Shown here: piece by piece, positions 1 through 8,394 of the stretch
How the letters are laid out: every line of letters starts with the position of its first letter
How positions within the stretch are numbered: position 1 is the stretch's first letter
Assembly (NCBI GenBank): GCA_002298125.1
Contig: DBMJ01000016.1
Coordinates: 1 to 64,000, forward strand
Source of the DNA: Clostridium sp. UBA701
GTDB lineage: Bacteria; Bacillota; Clostridia; Clostridiales; Clostridiaceae
Direction: 5' to 3'
DNA length: 64,000 bases
The notes under the pieces: model-generated
The model's input: only the letters and a program-made list of their open reading frames with translations
Databases searched by the model: none
Told to the model about the DNA's origin: nothing
Translations under genes and position numbers: made by a program

Positions 1-144
1 AACCTTAACATAGGATGTATTTATATACCATTTTGCCTATAGCAAGATAGCCAACAATTTAACTACAAACAATCAAACCCACCATAGTCCTTTGATTTAA
101 ATTTCAACAATTTGGATATAAATTTATAAGAAAGGGGTAATAGT

Positions 145-366
145 ATGCCAGACATAAAATTTGAAATAAAAGAAACCTTCGGAGTGCTTTCAGAATCAGC
201 TAAGGGCTGGAAGAAAGAATTAACTCTTATCAGCTGGAACGATAGGGAGCCTAAGTATGACATCAGGGATTGGGATTTAGGGCATGAGAAAATGGGAAAG
301 GGAGTCACCTTAACATTGGAGGAGCTTAGAAGTCTTAAAGAAATTTTAAACAGCATAAACTTATAA
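145..366 (+). CDS. YdbC-like / PC4-family ssDNA-binding protein
   Basis: A 73-residue protein that matches, from memory, the YdbC family related to the eukaryotic PC4 (p15) coactivator. Members are small single-stranded DNA-binding proteins thought to act in transcription or DNA transactions. Visible features are the family-like strand region rich in Trp, Lys and Asp (KGWKKELTLISWNDREPKYD) followed by DIRDWDLGHEKMGKG and a short C-terminal helix. The start is supported by the ribosome binding site AAAGGGG about 7 bases upstream of ATG. It stands alone and ends at a bidirectional terminator shared with the convergent flotillin-like gene. The exact cellular role cannot be deduced from the sequence. 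Confidence 0.75.
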   Translation: MPDIKFEIKETFGVLSESAKGWKKELTLISWNDREPKYDIRDWDLGHEKMGKGVTLTLEELRSLKEILNSINL

Positions 367-399
367 AAAGGTGCAGAAGTTTTCTCCTGCACCTTTTAT
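364..399. terminator. bidirectional intrinsic terminator
   Basis: Inverted repeat GGTGCAG / CTGCACC flanked by an A-run on the left and a T-run on the right, so it can terminate transcripts from both the + gene ending at 366 and the - gene ending at 401. Confidence 0.85.
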
Positions 400-400
400 C

Positions 401-2524
401 TTACTTCTCCTCAGCTATATCCTTAGCTCTCATCTTACTTAAAATCTCATCTCTTAGCTTCTTTAGCTCTGGAGAGGATTCATTCTCCACTCCCTTAGAG
501 AGAGCTACCTTGTCACTTAAAAGCAGCATAACTAGACTTTCGAAGGCATTTGGAACGTTGCTTTCTCCATCCTTTCCTCCTGCAGCTATGACGGTCTTTG
601 GAACTATGTCTACGCCGGAGGTCTTTACTGCGTCTGCGAAGGAGGTCATAATATCCTGCATAATCTTGTATTGTGCTCCTCCGTATGCATTAACCTGCTC
701 GCGAGCAGCAATAGCCTTAGATATACCAACTCTTGCTTCTCTATCAGCTTCAGCTTCACCCACAGTCTTAGTCTTGTAAGCATCAGCTTCACCAGTCTGT
801 TTAGTCTTGTAAGCCTCTGCCTCTGCCTGCTGTTTTACTCTATAGGCTTCAGCTTCCGCCTGCTGTTTTACCTTGTAGGCATCAGCTTCAGAAAGTCTTT
901 GAATCTTCTCGGCATCCTGTCTGGATTTCATAAGATCTGCCTTACCATGGTTTTCCTGAATCCTGATGTTGATATCGGATTCTGTAAGGGAGGTCTGCTG
1001 CTTGGCTATGGCTTCAGCTTCTCTTAGCTCTTTTTCTTTCTCTGCTGCAGTCTGCTGGTTTTCATAGGTTTGAAGCTGTTCCTTAGCCAGCTGTCTGCTT
1101 CTGAGCTGAGTTAGAATCTGCTCAATGTTGTTGTCATTTTTAGAGCTGGTTGGAGTACCTATTAATACTTCCTCAAGCTCCAGATTGTAGTGATCAAATT
1201 TGCCCTTCATTTCACTAGAGGAAAGGTCTTGAATCTCATTTCTCTGCTGAATAAGCTCTATTAAGGTCTTTGTTTGTCCTATGTTTTTAAAGTAAGCAGA
1301 TACCATTGGGTCCAAGGTCTGGTCAACCAGCATTTTTACGTCTCCAAATCTCTGTATTACAAGAGGTGCTTTTCTGTAGTCTATGTGGAACACCACAGAT
1401 AGAGGAAGGGATGGCTCGAAGGCATCCTTTGTGATTAAGCTTACTTCCTTTAGATTTTCATCATACTTATGGGTTCCATTTTGATTGGAAATCCACTTTA
1501 ATATTACGTTGGTGGTAGGTACTTGAATTATGCTACCTGCATAGGTGTTAAAGGCATATTTACCAGGCATTAATGGATCGCTCCATACTCCTCTAAAGCC
1601 TGCCTTTACCAGCTCACCATGTTTGTAATCTGTTCCAGAGCTGTCCTCACCCTTAAGGCCTGTATAAGAAACTACAACTCCAACAAAACCCACTGGAATA
1701 ACTGTTTTCTTAATATATTCCACCGTAGCAAAGAGCCTGTTAATAAAGTAAGTACCATCTGCCAGCACTTGGTATTGTCTGCCTCTAAAACCGCCAGCCT
1801 TAAGGAAGCTCTCAGGGTCCTGGAAGTTATTGTGATAATGCTCTGCTGTAGCATCATCGCCAACTGTAGGACATATTATATTGTCCTTACCAAGAGATGG
1901 ACCGTCATGTACAGTCACTATTCCAACTAGATCTGATTCACCCTGTATTATTACTGGGTCAAAGCCTCTTCTTTCACTAATCTTCTGAGCCATTTCCATT
2001 ATGGTCTGCTGCTCGGACTTGGTTCCAAGTGGAAGATAGTAGGTCTGACGCTCTGTGATGATTATAAATTGTGCTAGGTTAAAGGCATAAGTACCTTCAC
2101 GGATGACTCCTCTTTGAGGCCCCTTTTGTCCGCCATTTTTCAAAAATGCTCGTACATCTTGAAAGTTGTTGCACTCAGGAATGATTTTGCCCAGTGTTTG
2201 AGTAGGCTCTAGGGATTTACCGTCTCGTGAAAACACATAGGCTATCTTTCCCTGAGGGATGGTAACCAGTGGTACGGTGTGTACCTTGTAAACAAGTGGT
2301 GAAAGAAAGTGAATACCTCCTCTAACCAGGTCAGGTTGATAACCAGCCTCTCCATTTAACGCTATGATCTGCTCCTTTAAGGACCCCTTGGCGGACCACC
2401 ATTTTTCCACAATAGCAACCTGGTTGTTGGGGATAATCTTAAGACCTATTATCCATAGAAACAGTAGGAAGCCTACAACTCCAACTCCTACCCAAATTAG
2501 TGTGTTTAGCATTGCTGCATCCAT
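401..2524 (-). CDS. flotillin-like SPFH/band 7 membrane protein with C-terminal coiled coil
   Basis: A 707-residue SPFH-domain protein. One N-terminal membrane anchor (residues about 7-31) is followed by SPFH/band 7 sequence and a long charged helical tail. SPFH proteins form oligomeric membrane scaffolds. The N-terminal half contains three or four copies of a module with the pattern FLKxGG...GTYxxN (around residues 119-150, 232-262 and 302-327, plus a weaker copy near 58-80), which makes it longer than ordinary flotillins. The tail near residues 560-625 has five 11-residue repeats of the type EAxAYKxKQQA, as expected for a flotillin coiled coil. A GGGGG ribosome binding site lies 8 bases before ATG. 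No NfeD-like partner is adjacent, so its client is unknown. Confidence 0.85.
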   Translation of the reverse strand: MDAAMLNTLIWVGVGVVGFLLFLWIIGLKIIPNNQVAIVEKWWSAKGSLKEQIIALNGEAGYQPDLVRGGIHFLSPLVYKVHTVPLVTIPQGKIAYVFSRDGKSLEPTQTLGKIIPECNNFQDVRAFLKNGGQKGPQRGVIREGTYAFNLAQFIIITERQTYYLPLGTKSEQQTIMEMAQKISERRGFDPVIIQGESDLVGIVTVHDGPSLGKDNIICPTVGDDATAEHYHNNFQDPESFLKAGGFRGRQYQVLADGTYFINRLFATVEYIKKTVIPVGFVGVVVSYTGLKGEDSSGTDYKHGELVKAGFRGVWSDPLMPGKYAFNTYAGSIIQVPTTNVILKWISNQNGTHKYDENLKEVSLITKDAFEPSLPLSVVFHIDYRKAPLVIQRFGDVKMLVDQTLDPMVSAYFKNIGQTKTLIELIQQRNEIQDLSSSEMKGKFDHYNLELEEVLIGTPTSSKNDNNIEQILTQLRSRQLAKEQLQTYENQQTAAEKEKELREAEAIAKQQTSLTESDINIRIQENHGKADLMKSRQDAEKIQRLSEADAYKVKQQAEAEAYRVKQQAEAEAYKTKQTGEADAYKTKTVGEAEADREARVGISKAIAAREQVNAYGGAQYKIMQDIMTSFADAVKTSGVDIVPKTVIAAGGKDGESNVPNAFESLVMLLLSDKVALSKGVENESSPELKKLRDEILSKMRAKDIAEEK

Positions 2525-2952
2525 TTAAATAACCCCCTTTAATTTATTGTAATAAATATTATCTATTACTATGAAAATAATTATATTATGTGGTAATAAA
2601 TAACTCAAAGCCTCTTTTTAATGTTTTTTATTCACGGCAGTTAATGGAAGGCAGAGTAACCTATTAACTCTTTTACTATCGCTATTTATCTCATCTTTGC
2701 TATGGTGTACAAGATATTTTCAGCCCTACTGCTATATTATTAAACTTCACTAGAAGATATGAGAAGAATTTTCAAATATACTTTTTCCGTAATATATGTT
2801 ACCGATTTATTTTTAACCCTTAAGTAATATATATATATGAGTAAAATATAATTAATTAAAACACAACCCAGAAACATACCTGCCCTGTCCAGCCCATATG
2901 AGGCGTTTGGGAAGGTATTAAAGGGAGAAATAATTTTTAGGAGGTATTTTAA
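2525..2952. other. divergent intergenic region upstream of hcp
   Basis: 428 bases between the divergent flotillin-like gene and hcp, strongly AT-rich. I see the palindrome and -10 element described separately (2789-2852) and the hcp ribosome binding site AGGAGG at about 2939-2945. No convincing small gene is present in the rest. Confidence 0.6.
2789..2852 (+). promoter_or_regulatory. candidate CRP/FNR-type (HcpR-like) operator and hcp promoter
   Basis: The palindrome GTAATATATGTTAC (2789-2802) is followed by a perfect -10 box TATAAT at 2847-2852 with no recognisable -35 box. If transcription starts near 2859, the palindrome centre sits about 63 bases upstream, close to the -61.5 spacing of class I CRP/FNR activation. 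HcpR and related CRP/FNR regulators are known to control hcp genes. Assignment to HcpR is inference. Confidence 0.5.
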
Positions 2953-4641
2953 ATGATAAATGAAGTTAACACAGGCTGCAGCAGCTGCAGTGGATGTCAA
3001 AGTGCAATGTTTTGCTATCAATGTGAGCAGACCGTAAAGGGTACAGGATGTACAACCATGGGTGTATGCGGAAAGGACCCTGAGGTAGCAGCACTACAAG
3101 ACCTTATGATCCATGAACTAAAGGGCATTGGAGTACTAGGACAAAAACTAATTGAAAGAGGAGAGACATTAACAGAAAAATTACACAAGTTTGTAATGGA
3201 TGGATTATTCTCCACCTTGACCAATGTAAACTTTTCTCCAGCAAGATTTGTAGAGCTGATTCATGAAGCTGAGGAACATAAAACAGAGCTTATTTCAAAG
3301 TTTGGGGAAGAAAAGCTCCCAGAGGCTGCACTATATAGAGCACCAGAGAGCAGAAGTGAAATGGTTAGAGAGGGAAGAAGACTAGGTGTATTTAGCAATC
3401 CAGAGCTTAATGAGGATGTAAGAGCTACTAAGGAGCTTGCAATTTATGGCTTAAAGGGTGTTGCAGCATATGCTCATCATGCATATGTGTTAGGCAAGAG
3501 TGACCTTGAGGTTAATAATTTCTTCTATAAGGTATTGTCTGCAGCAGCAGTGGATGATAAGGACTTAAACTTCTGGGTTAACATGAGCCTTGAGCTTGGA
3601 CGAGTTAACTTCAGATGCATGGAGCTCTTAAGTGAAGCAAACAGCGGAACCTATGGAACTCCTACTCCAACCAATGTTGTGATTACTAAGAAAAAAGGTC
3701 CAGTAATCGTTGTATCAGGACATGACTTAAAGGATCTTAAGGAGCTTTTAGAGCAGACAGAGGGTAAGGGCATAAACATCTATACTCATGGAGAAATGCT
3801 TCCTGCTCATGCTTATCCAGAGCTTAAGAAATATCCTCATCTTGTAGGAAACTACGGCGGAGCTTGGCAGGATCAGCAGAAGGAATTTGACAGCCTCCCA
3901 GGCTGCATATTAATGACTACAAACTGCATTCAAAAGCCAAGAGAAAGCTACAAGGACAGGATTTTTACCTCAAGTGTAGTAGGCTGGCCAGATGTAGCTC
4001 ATATAGAGGATGCTAAGGAAGGTAAGGCTAAGGACTTTTCTGCTATCATAGAAAAAGCACTTTCATTAGGTGGATGGACTGAGGATGAAGAGGAAAAGAC
4101 TATTATGGTAGGCTTTGGTCACTCAGCAGTGCTTAGTCATGCAGATAAGATTATTGAGGGCGTAAAGAGCGGAGCAATAAAGCACTTCTTCCTAATTGGC
4201 GGCTGCGATGGAGCAAAACCAGGAAGAAATTACTATACTGATCTTGCAACCTCCTTGCCAAAGGATACTATAATCCTTACTCTTGCCTGTGGAAAGTACA
4301 GATTTAACAAGCTGGACTTTGGTAATATAGGAGAGCTTCCAAGATTATTAGATGTAGGTCAGTGTAATGACGCCTATTCTGCAGTAAAGATAGCTCTTGC
4401 ACTAGCAGAGGCCTTCAACTGCGGCGTAAACGACCTGCCCCTATCTCTTATCCTATCCTGGTATGAGCAGAAGGCAGTATGTATACTACTATCCTTACTG
4501 GCACTTGGAATAAAGAATATAAAGCTAGGGCCATCACTTCCAGCCTTTATATCTCCAAATGTACTAAAGGTATTGGTTGAAAACTTTGGAATAAAGCCAA
4601 TCTCCACTCCAGAAGAGGACATAAAAGAGATTTTAGGATAA
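2953..4641 (+). CDS. hcp: hydroxylamine reductase / hybrid-cluster protein
   Basis: A 562-residue hybrid-cluster protein (Hcp, prismane). Hcp is assigned hydroxylamine and NO reductase activity and protects anaerobes from nitrosative stress in the cytoplasm. The N-terminal cluster ligands are Cys21-x2-Cys24-x8-Cys33-x5-Cys39. Hybrid-cluster segments are visible further on, including the ones around THGEMLPAHAYPEL, GGCDGAKPGRNYY, LACGKYRF, GQCNDAYSA and SWYEQKAVC. An extra Cys-rich leader (Cys9, Cys12, Cys15) precedes the usual N-terminus. The ribosome binding site TAGGAGG precedes the ATG. No hcr reductase gene is adjacent. It is monocistronic, with its own terminator and a candidate operator. 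Confidence 0.95.
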   Translation: MINEVNTGCSSCSGCQSAMFCYQCEQTVKGTGCTTMGVCGKDPEVAALQDLMIHELKGIGVLGQKLIERGETLTEKLHKFVMDGLFSTLTNVNFSPARFVELIHEAEEHKTELISKFGEEKLPEAALYRAPESRSEMVREGRRLGVFSNPELNEDVRATKELAIYGLKGVAAYAHHAYVLGKSDLEVNNFFYKVLSAAAVDDKDLNFWVNMSLELGRVNFRCMELLSEANSGTYGTPTPTNVVITKKKGPVIVVSGHDLKDLKELLEQTEGKGINIYTHGEMLPAHAYPELKKYPHLVGNYGGAWQDQQKEFDSLPGCILMTTNCIQKPRESYKDRIFTSSVVGWPDVAHIEDAKEGKAKDFSAIIEKALSLGGWTEDEEEKTIMVGFGHSAVLSHADKIIEGVKSGAIKHFFLIGGCDGAKPGRNYYTDLATSLPKDTIILTLACGKYRFNKLDFGNIGELPRLLDVGQCNDAYSAVKIALALAEAFNCGVNDLPLSLILSWYEQKAVCILLSLLALGIKNIKLGPSLPAFISPNVLKVLVENFGIKPISTPEEDIKEILG

Positions 4642-4650
4642 TATCCATAA

Positions 4651-4683
4651 CAAAAACTCTCAGTTTTATCTGAGAGTTTTTTG
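4651..4683 (+). terminator. intrinsic terminator of hcp
   Basis: Stem AACTCTCAG / CTGAGAGTT with a TTTTAT loop followed by a T-run. Confidence 0.9.
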
Positions 4684-4759
4684 CTGTACTGTGTAACTAT
4701 TTGAATTGTTTACCGTATACTAGGTATACTAAGTTTCCACCAAAAGGGGGTCAGGTGGC

Positions 4760-5188
4760 ATGTCCAAATATGATGCAATAGTAATTATAAGCTTGGCACT
4801 GGTTTTCTATAATGTATATTTTGTAATAAAGAACTTTTTAATAAAGTTTATAGCTAGTGACCACGGTTTTCTTAATGTGGCTATAATTTTATTATTCGTG
4901 GTCTCTTTATGCGGAGCCCTAATAGCAGGCTGTGATGCTCTTTATGCACAAAATATCATAGACTATCTAGCTTCAAAGAAGTACATTGGCGATAAGGAGC
5001 TTGATTATCTTCAGAAGGAGCTTATTAGGTTGTCCACCCAAATTAATATATCCTTAATAACAGGGTATGTAGCTGCCCTATTGGGACTTGGTGGACATCA
5101 GTTAATCAAGAGGGAAATTAAAAGGGCTAATGAAAGACCTAAAAGGCTATGGAATTGGGAAAAGGTAACTAGTAAGGATAATAGGTAA
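4760..5188 (+). CDS. small membrane protein of unknown function
   Basis: A 142-residue protein I do not recognise. It has an N-terminal hydrophobic segment (about residues 5-26), a second one (about 38-62) and a third (about 94-112), separated by a charged stretch containing YIGDKELDYLQKEL. The C-terminus is basic (KREIKRANERPKRLW). The start is supported by AAAGGGGGTCAGG upstream of ATG. It stands alone between the hcp terminator and a long gene-free gap, so context gives no functional hint. Confidence 0.6.
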   Translation: MSKYDAIVIISLALVFYNVYFVIKNFLIKFIASDHGFLNVAIILLFVVSLCGALIAGCDALYAQNIIDYLASKKYIGDKELDYLQKELIRLSTQINISLITGYVAALLGLGGHQLIKREIKRANERPKRLWNWEKVTSKDNR

Positions 5189-5550
5189 GACCTCTAGGAG
5201 ACTTTCTTTTTTTTCTTCAGTACCCATATACACTCCCACCACTCCTTTTTACCTATATTTTAATTATATATGGCTATGAATTATAAAGAGTTAATTTAAT
5301 ACAACAAAAACATTACAAATGAGTAACACTTTACATATTAGACTGTATTTAAAGCATAGTGGTTTTATCTTTATCTAAAACTATTAAAATATTTAAGGTT
5401 TAGTAAAGATAAGCTTAATAATTTCTGTAGACAGCTTAAAAATATATATAAGATTTGTTCACCATAAAAGCACCCTTGTAATATTATGTAGCAGGCGAAC
5501 AAAAGATATCTCCATAGTTTTACTTATTCTTAAAATGGAGGTAGATATTT
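5189..5550. other. gene-free AT-rich gap upstream of ymaF-like gene
   Basis: 362 bases without a credible gene. A T-rich tract just after the preceding stop (5200-5217) may help termination. The only other structure I see is the inverted repeat around the downstream ribosome binding site, listed separately. Confidence 0.5.
5506..5549 (+). promoter_or_regulatory. inverted repeat that could mask the ymaF ribosome binding site
   Basis: The segment ATATC-TCCAT-AG-TTTTA can pair with TTAAAATGGAGG...GATAT, leaving small bulges. The right arm contains the GGAGG ribosome binding site of the gene at 5551. This would be a translational control hairpin, but the pairing is imperfect and A/T-rich, so chance is possible. 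Confidence 0.35.
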
Positions 5551-5922
5551 ATGGCTATCCATGTAATAAAAAATCAACAGGTGTCACCCTGCCAAGATAC
5601 TTCAGATTCCCAGACTCACGTTCATGAATTTGAAGGAAGCACAAAATTAGCTGAAACAGGAGCTGACACGCACAATCATAGATTTGCAGGAGTAACAGGA
5701 GAAGTCGTTCCTAGACCTAATGGAAGACACGTGCATGCTCTGCTCACTAACACAGATTTTTTTGACCATCATCATGATATTGGAGGCTTTACGGAGCTAG
5801 ATACTCCTATTCCTAACAGTGATAAGCACGTTCACTTGGTTCAGGGCACCACATCCATGGTAGAAGGACATGTTCATGATTTTATTTTTACAACTTTAAT
5901 TAATAGTCCATTAGAACCTTAA
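5551..5922 (+). CDS. YmaF family histidine-rich protein
   Basis: A 123-residue protein matching the YmaF family known from Bacillus and Clostridium. Six His-x-His motifs recur at residues 23-25, 41-43, 60-62, 73-75, 93-95 and 107-109, embedded in short beta-like segments. Examples are HVHEFEG, HNHRFAGVTGE, DFFDHHHDIGG and KHVHLVQGTT. Regularly spaced HxH pairs suggest metal binding, which is inference; the family has no established function that I know of. There is no signal peptide or membrane segment. The ribosome binding site GGAGG is 8 bases from ATG. Transcription ends at a strong shared terminator. Confidence 0.85.
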   Translation: MAIHVIKNQQVSPCQDTSDSQTHVHEFEGSTKLAETGADTHNHRFAGVTGEVVPRPNGRHVHALLTNTDFFDHHHDIGGFTELDTPIPNSDKHVHLVQGTTSMVEGHVHDFIFTTLINSPLEP

Positions 5923-5926
5923 TAAT

Positions 5927-5960
5927 AAGGGCTGCTGACTTGTAAGTCAGCAGCCTGTTT
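5927..5960. terminator. bidirectional terminator
   Basis: Long stem GGCTGCTGACTT / AAGTCAGCAGCC with a two-base loop between two convergent genes. T-rich sequence follows on the + side and A/T-rich sequence on the other. Confidence 0.8.
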
Positions 5961-5964
5961 AAAT

Positions 5965-7137
5965 TTAGAGCTTTTTAATGGCGTATTCAAGTCTCTCTAG
6001 AGCTTCCTTTAGAATATGACGAGGACAAGCTAAATTTATCCTTTGGAAGCCTTCTCCTCCTGGCCCAAAGATTATACCCTCATCAAGGGCTAGCTTAGCT
6101 TTATTTACTATAAAGCTCTTAAGAGCCTCATCTGAAAGCTTCAAGGCATTAAAGTCCACCCATAGAAGATAGGTACCCTCTGGCACAAGGGGCTTTAGCA
6201 TAGGAAGTCTTTCTTTTATAAAATTTATGGCATAATCGCAATTTCCCTTAAGATAAGGCAGCAGTGCCTCAAGCCAAGGCTCCCCATGGGTATAAGCAGC
6301 TTCAAAGGCCGTTATGCCAAAGATATTTGACATGATTAGTCCAAGGCTATCAATAGTTTTGTTAAACTGTGCTCTAAGCTTTTCGCTTGGTATTATTATT
6401 GAGGACAGCATAAGCCCTGCCAGGTTGAAGGTTTTACTAGGAGCCATACAGGTTATGGTGTTTTGGGCTAACTCCTCTGATAATGAGGCAATGGGAATGT
6501 GCACCTTGGGCTTAAAAATTAAATCACAGTGGATTTCATCAGATACTATTAAAATATTGTGTTTTAAACAGATATCTCCGAGAGATAGCAGCTCTTCTCT
6601 TGTCCAAACTCTCCCTACAGGGTTGTGAGGGTTGCAGAGTATAAGCATTTTGGTCTTAGGAGTTATAAGTTTTTCAAGTCCTTCAAGGTTCATCCTATAG
6701 CTTTTTCCATCAAATATAAGGGGATTATAAACAAGCTCCCTGTCATTATTATTAATTGAAGACATGAAGGGATAATAAACGGGAGACTGTACCACTATCT
6801 CATCCCCAGGTCTAGTATAGGATAAAATTGCAAGGTTAAGTGCAGTAACTACTCCAGGTGTAAAGCATAGCCATTCCTTTTCAAGGCTCCAGCTATGTCT
6901 TTTATTTACCCAGTTTATAAAGGAGGTATAAAATGCTTCTGGCATAGCAGTATAGCCATAGGCACCATGCTTAGCCCTTTCTACAATTGCTGAAACTACT
7001 TCTTTAGGGGCTTCAAAATCCATATCTGCTACCCATAGAGGAAGTAAATCCACTCCGCCATAAAAGGAGTCTACAAAATCCCACTTAAGACAAGCTGTAT
7101 TATGTCTATTAATACCTTTATCAAAATTATAATCCAT
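5965..7137 (-). CDS. patB: MalY/PatB family PLP-dependent aminotransferase (cystathionine beta-lyase type)
   Basis: A 390-residue fold-type I PLP enzyme of the MalY/PatB class, which cleaves cystathionine or other cysteine S-conjugates to thiol, pyruvate and ammonia. Class signatures include the N-terminal LPLWVADMDF, YGYTAMPEAF, the substrate/PLP region FTPGVVTALN, NPHNPVGRVW, SDEIHCDLIF and the PLP lysine in APSKTFNLAGL. The length is typical. The start is supported by AAAGAGGT about 8 bases upstream. The gene is transcribed alone. The symbol reflects the subfamily; whether the real substrate is cystathionine is not shown by the sequence. Confidence 0.88.
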   Translation of the reverse strand: MDYNFDKGINRHNTACLKWDFVDSFYGGVDLLPLWVADMDFEAPKEVVSAIVERAKHGAYGYTAMPEAFYTSFINWVNKRHSWSLEKEWLCFTPGVVTALNLAILSYTRPGDEIVVQSPVYYPFMSSINNNDRELVYNPLIFDGKSYRMNLEGLEKLITPKTKMLILCNPHNPVGRVWTREELLSLGDICLKHNILIVSDEIHCDLIFKPKVHIPIASLSEELAQNTITCMAPSKTFNLAGLMLSSIIIPSEKLRAQFNKTIDSLGLIMSNIFGITAFEAAYTHGEPWLEALLPYLKGNCDYAINFIKERLPMLKPLVPEGTYLLWVDFNALKLSDEALKSFIVNKAKLALDEGIIFGPGGEGFQRINLACPRHILKEALERLEYAIKKL

Positions 7138-7282
7138 AGCTTTAAACCTCTTTCCATTATAATTGAAGTATAAATAAATAATTCTACTAAGAATGCAAAT
7201 TTCCTTTATATTGATAATTACACTAGCAAATAAAGTAGCTGCTTCATACTATAAACTGAAGTAAATTTTATGGAGGAGCTCT

Positions 7283-8296
7283 ATGAAGAAAAAATTATGT
7301 GTATTTTTGACAGCACTGCTTACACTTACCTCACTTGCAGGCTGTAGCAGCACAAAGGATAAGAGCCTTGTAAAGGTAAAGCTAAATGAAGTTGTACGTT
7401 CTGTTTTCTATGCTCCTATGTATGCAGCCATTTCCCAAGGCTTCTTTAAGGAGGAGGGAATAGAAATTGATCTTTCCACAGGACAAGGGGCAGACAAAAC
7501 CATGCAGCAGGTGTTAAGCGGCAGCGATGATATTGGCTTCTGCGGACCTGAACAGGTAATCTATATCCATAATCAACATAGAGATGACTACCCTGTAATC
7601 TTTGCACAGCTCACTCAAAGAGATGGGTCTTTTATGGTAAGCAGAAAGGATGAGAAGGATTTTACTTGGGAATCCTTAAAGGGAAAGACTATAATTGGGG
7701 GAAGACCTGGTGGAGTTCCAGAGATGGCACTAGAATATGTGCTTAGAAACCATGGACTAAACCCTGCTACAGATGTTAATCTCATCACAAACCTGGCCTT
7801 TACGGCTACAGCTGGAGCCTTTAAGGCAGGCACTGGAGACTATGTTGCTCTCTTTGAGCCCACCGCCTCCATGCTGGTAAAGGATGGCTCAGGCTATATT
7901 GTATCCTCTGTAGGAAAATCTGCAGGGACCCTACCCTACACCTGCTTCTTTACAACTAAATCCTATATGGATAAGAACCCAGATATAATTGAAAAGTTCA
8001 CAAGAGCCATATACAAGGGACAGCTCTGGGTTGACAAAAAGAGCGACAAGGAAGTAGCTCAAGCCATAATATCCTATTTCCCAGGCACAGATGAGGAGTT
8101 AATAGCTCAGGTTGTAAAAAATTATAGAGATGTAGATGCCTTTGCCAAGAATCCAATTTTAAAGGAGGAGGAAATGTCAAGATTAATGGACATTATCCAG
8201 TCCTACAAGGGAGACCTTATAAAGGAAAGACCAGCCTTTAACAAGATGGTAAATAACAGCTTTGGAGAAAAGACCATAGAAAATATAAAGAAGTAA
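7283..8296 (+). CDS. ABC transporter substrate-binding lipoprotein (NMT1/SsuA/TauA-like)
   Basis: A 337-residue lipoprotein with signal peptide and lipobox LAGC (Cys at about residue 21). The mature part has the NMT1/THI5-like fold pattern with VRSVFYAPMYAAISQGFFK, EEGIEIDLSTGQGADKTMQQ and GRPGGVPEMALEYVL. It should bind a small solute outside the membrane and feed an SsuBC/TauBC-type importer. The substrate (sulfonate, thiamine precursor, nitrate or other) cannot be told. No ATPase or permease gene is adjacent. The matching pair may be the one at 25288-26869. GGAGGAG ribosome binding site; own terminator. Confidence 0.85.
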   Translation: MKKKLCVFLTALLTLTSLAGCSSTKDKSLVKVKLNEVVRSVFYAPMYAAISQGFFKEEGIEIDLSTGQGADKTMQQVLSGSDDIGFCGPEQVIYIHNQHRDDYPVIFAQLTQRDGSFMVSRKDEKDFTWESLKGKTIIGGRPGGVPEMALEYVLRNHGLNPATDVNLITNLAFTATAGAFKAGTGDYVALFEPTASMLVKDGSGYIVSSVGKSAGTLPYTCFFTTKSYMDKNPDIIEKFTRAIYKGQLWVDKKSDKEVAQAIISYFPGTDEELIAQVVKNYRDVDAFAKNPILKEEEMSRLMDIIQSYKGDLIKERPAFNKMVNNSFGEKTIENIKK

Positions 8297-8298
8297 GC

Positions 8299-8326
8299 TA
8301 AAGGGTGCCGTTTGGTGCCCTTTTAA
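8299..8326 (+). terminator. intrinsic terminator
   Basis: Stem AAAGGGTGCC / GGTGCCCTTTT immediately after the substrate-binding protein gene. Confidence 0.85.
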
Positions 8327-8394
8327 ACTTGAGGTCAAGTTTAACCTAACTCATACGTTATATGTAATGTGGACTAGAATAAGGAGTGATAATA

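Noticed and set aside
2740..3021. 93-codon - strand frame over the hcp leader
   Set aside because: It covers the hcp promoter and N-terminus and has no ribosome binding site or family resemblance.
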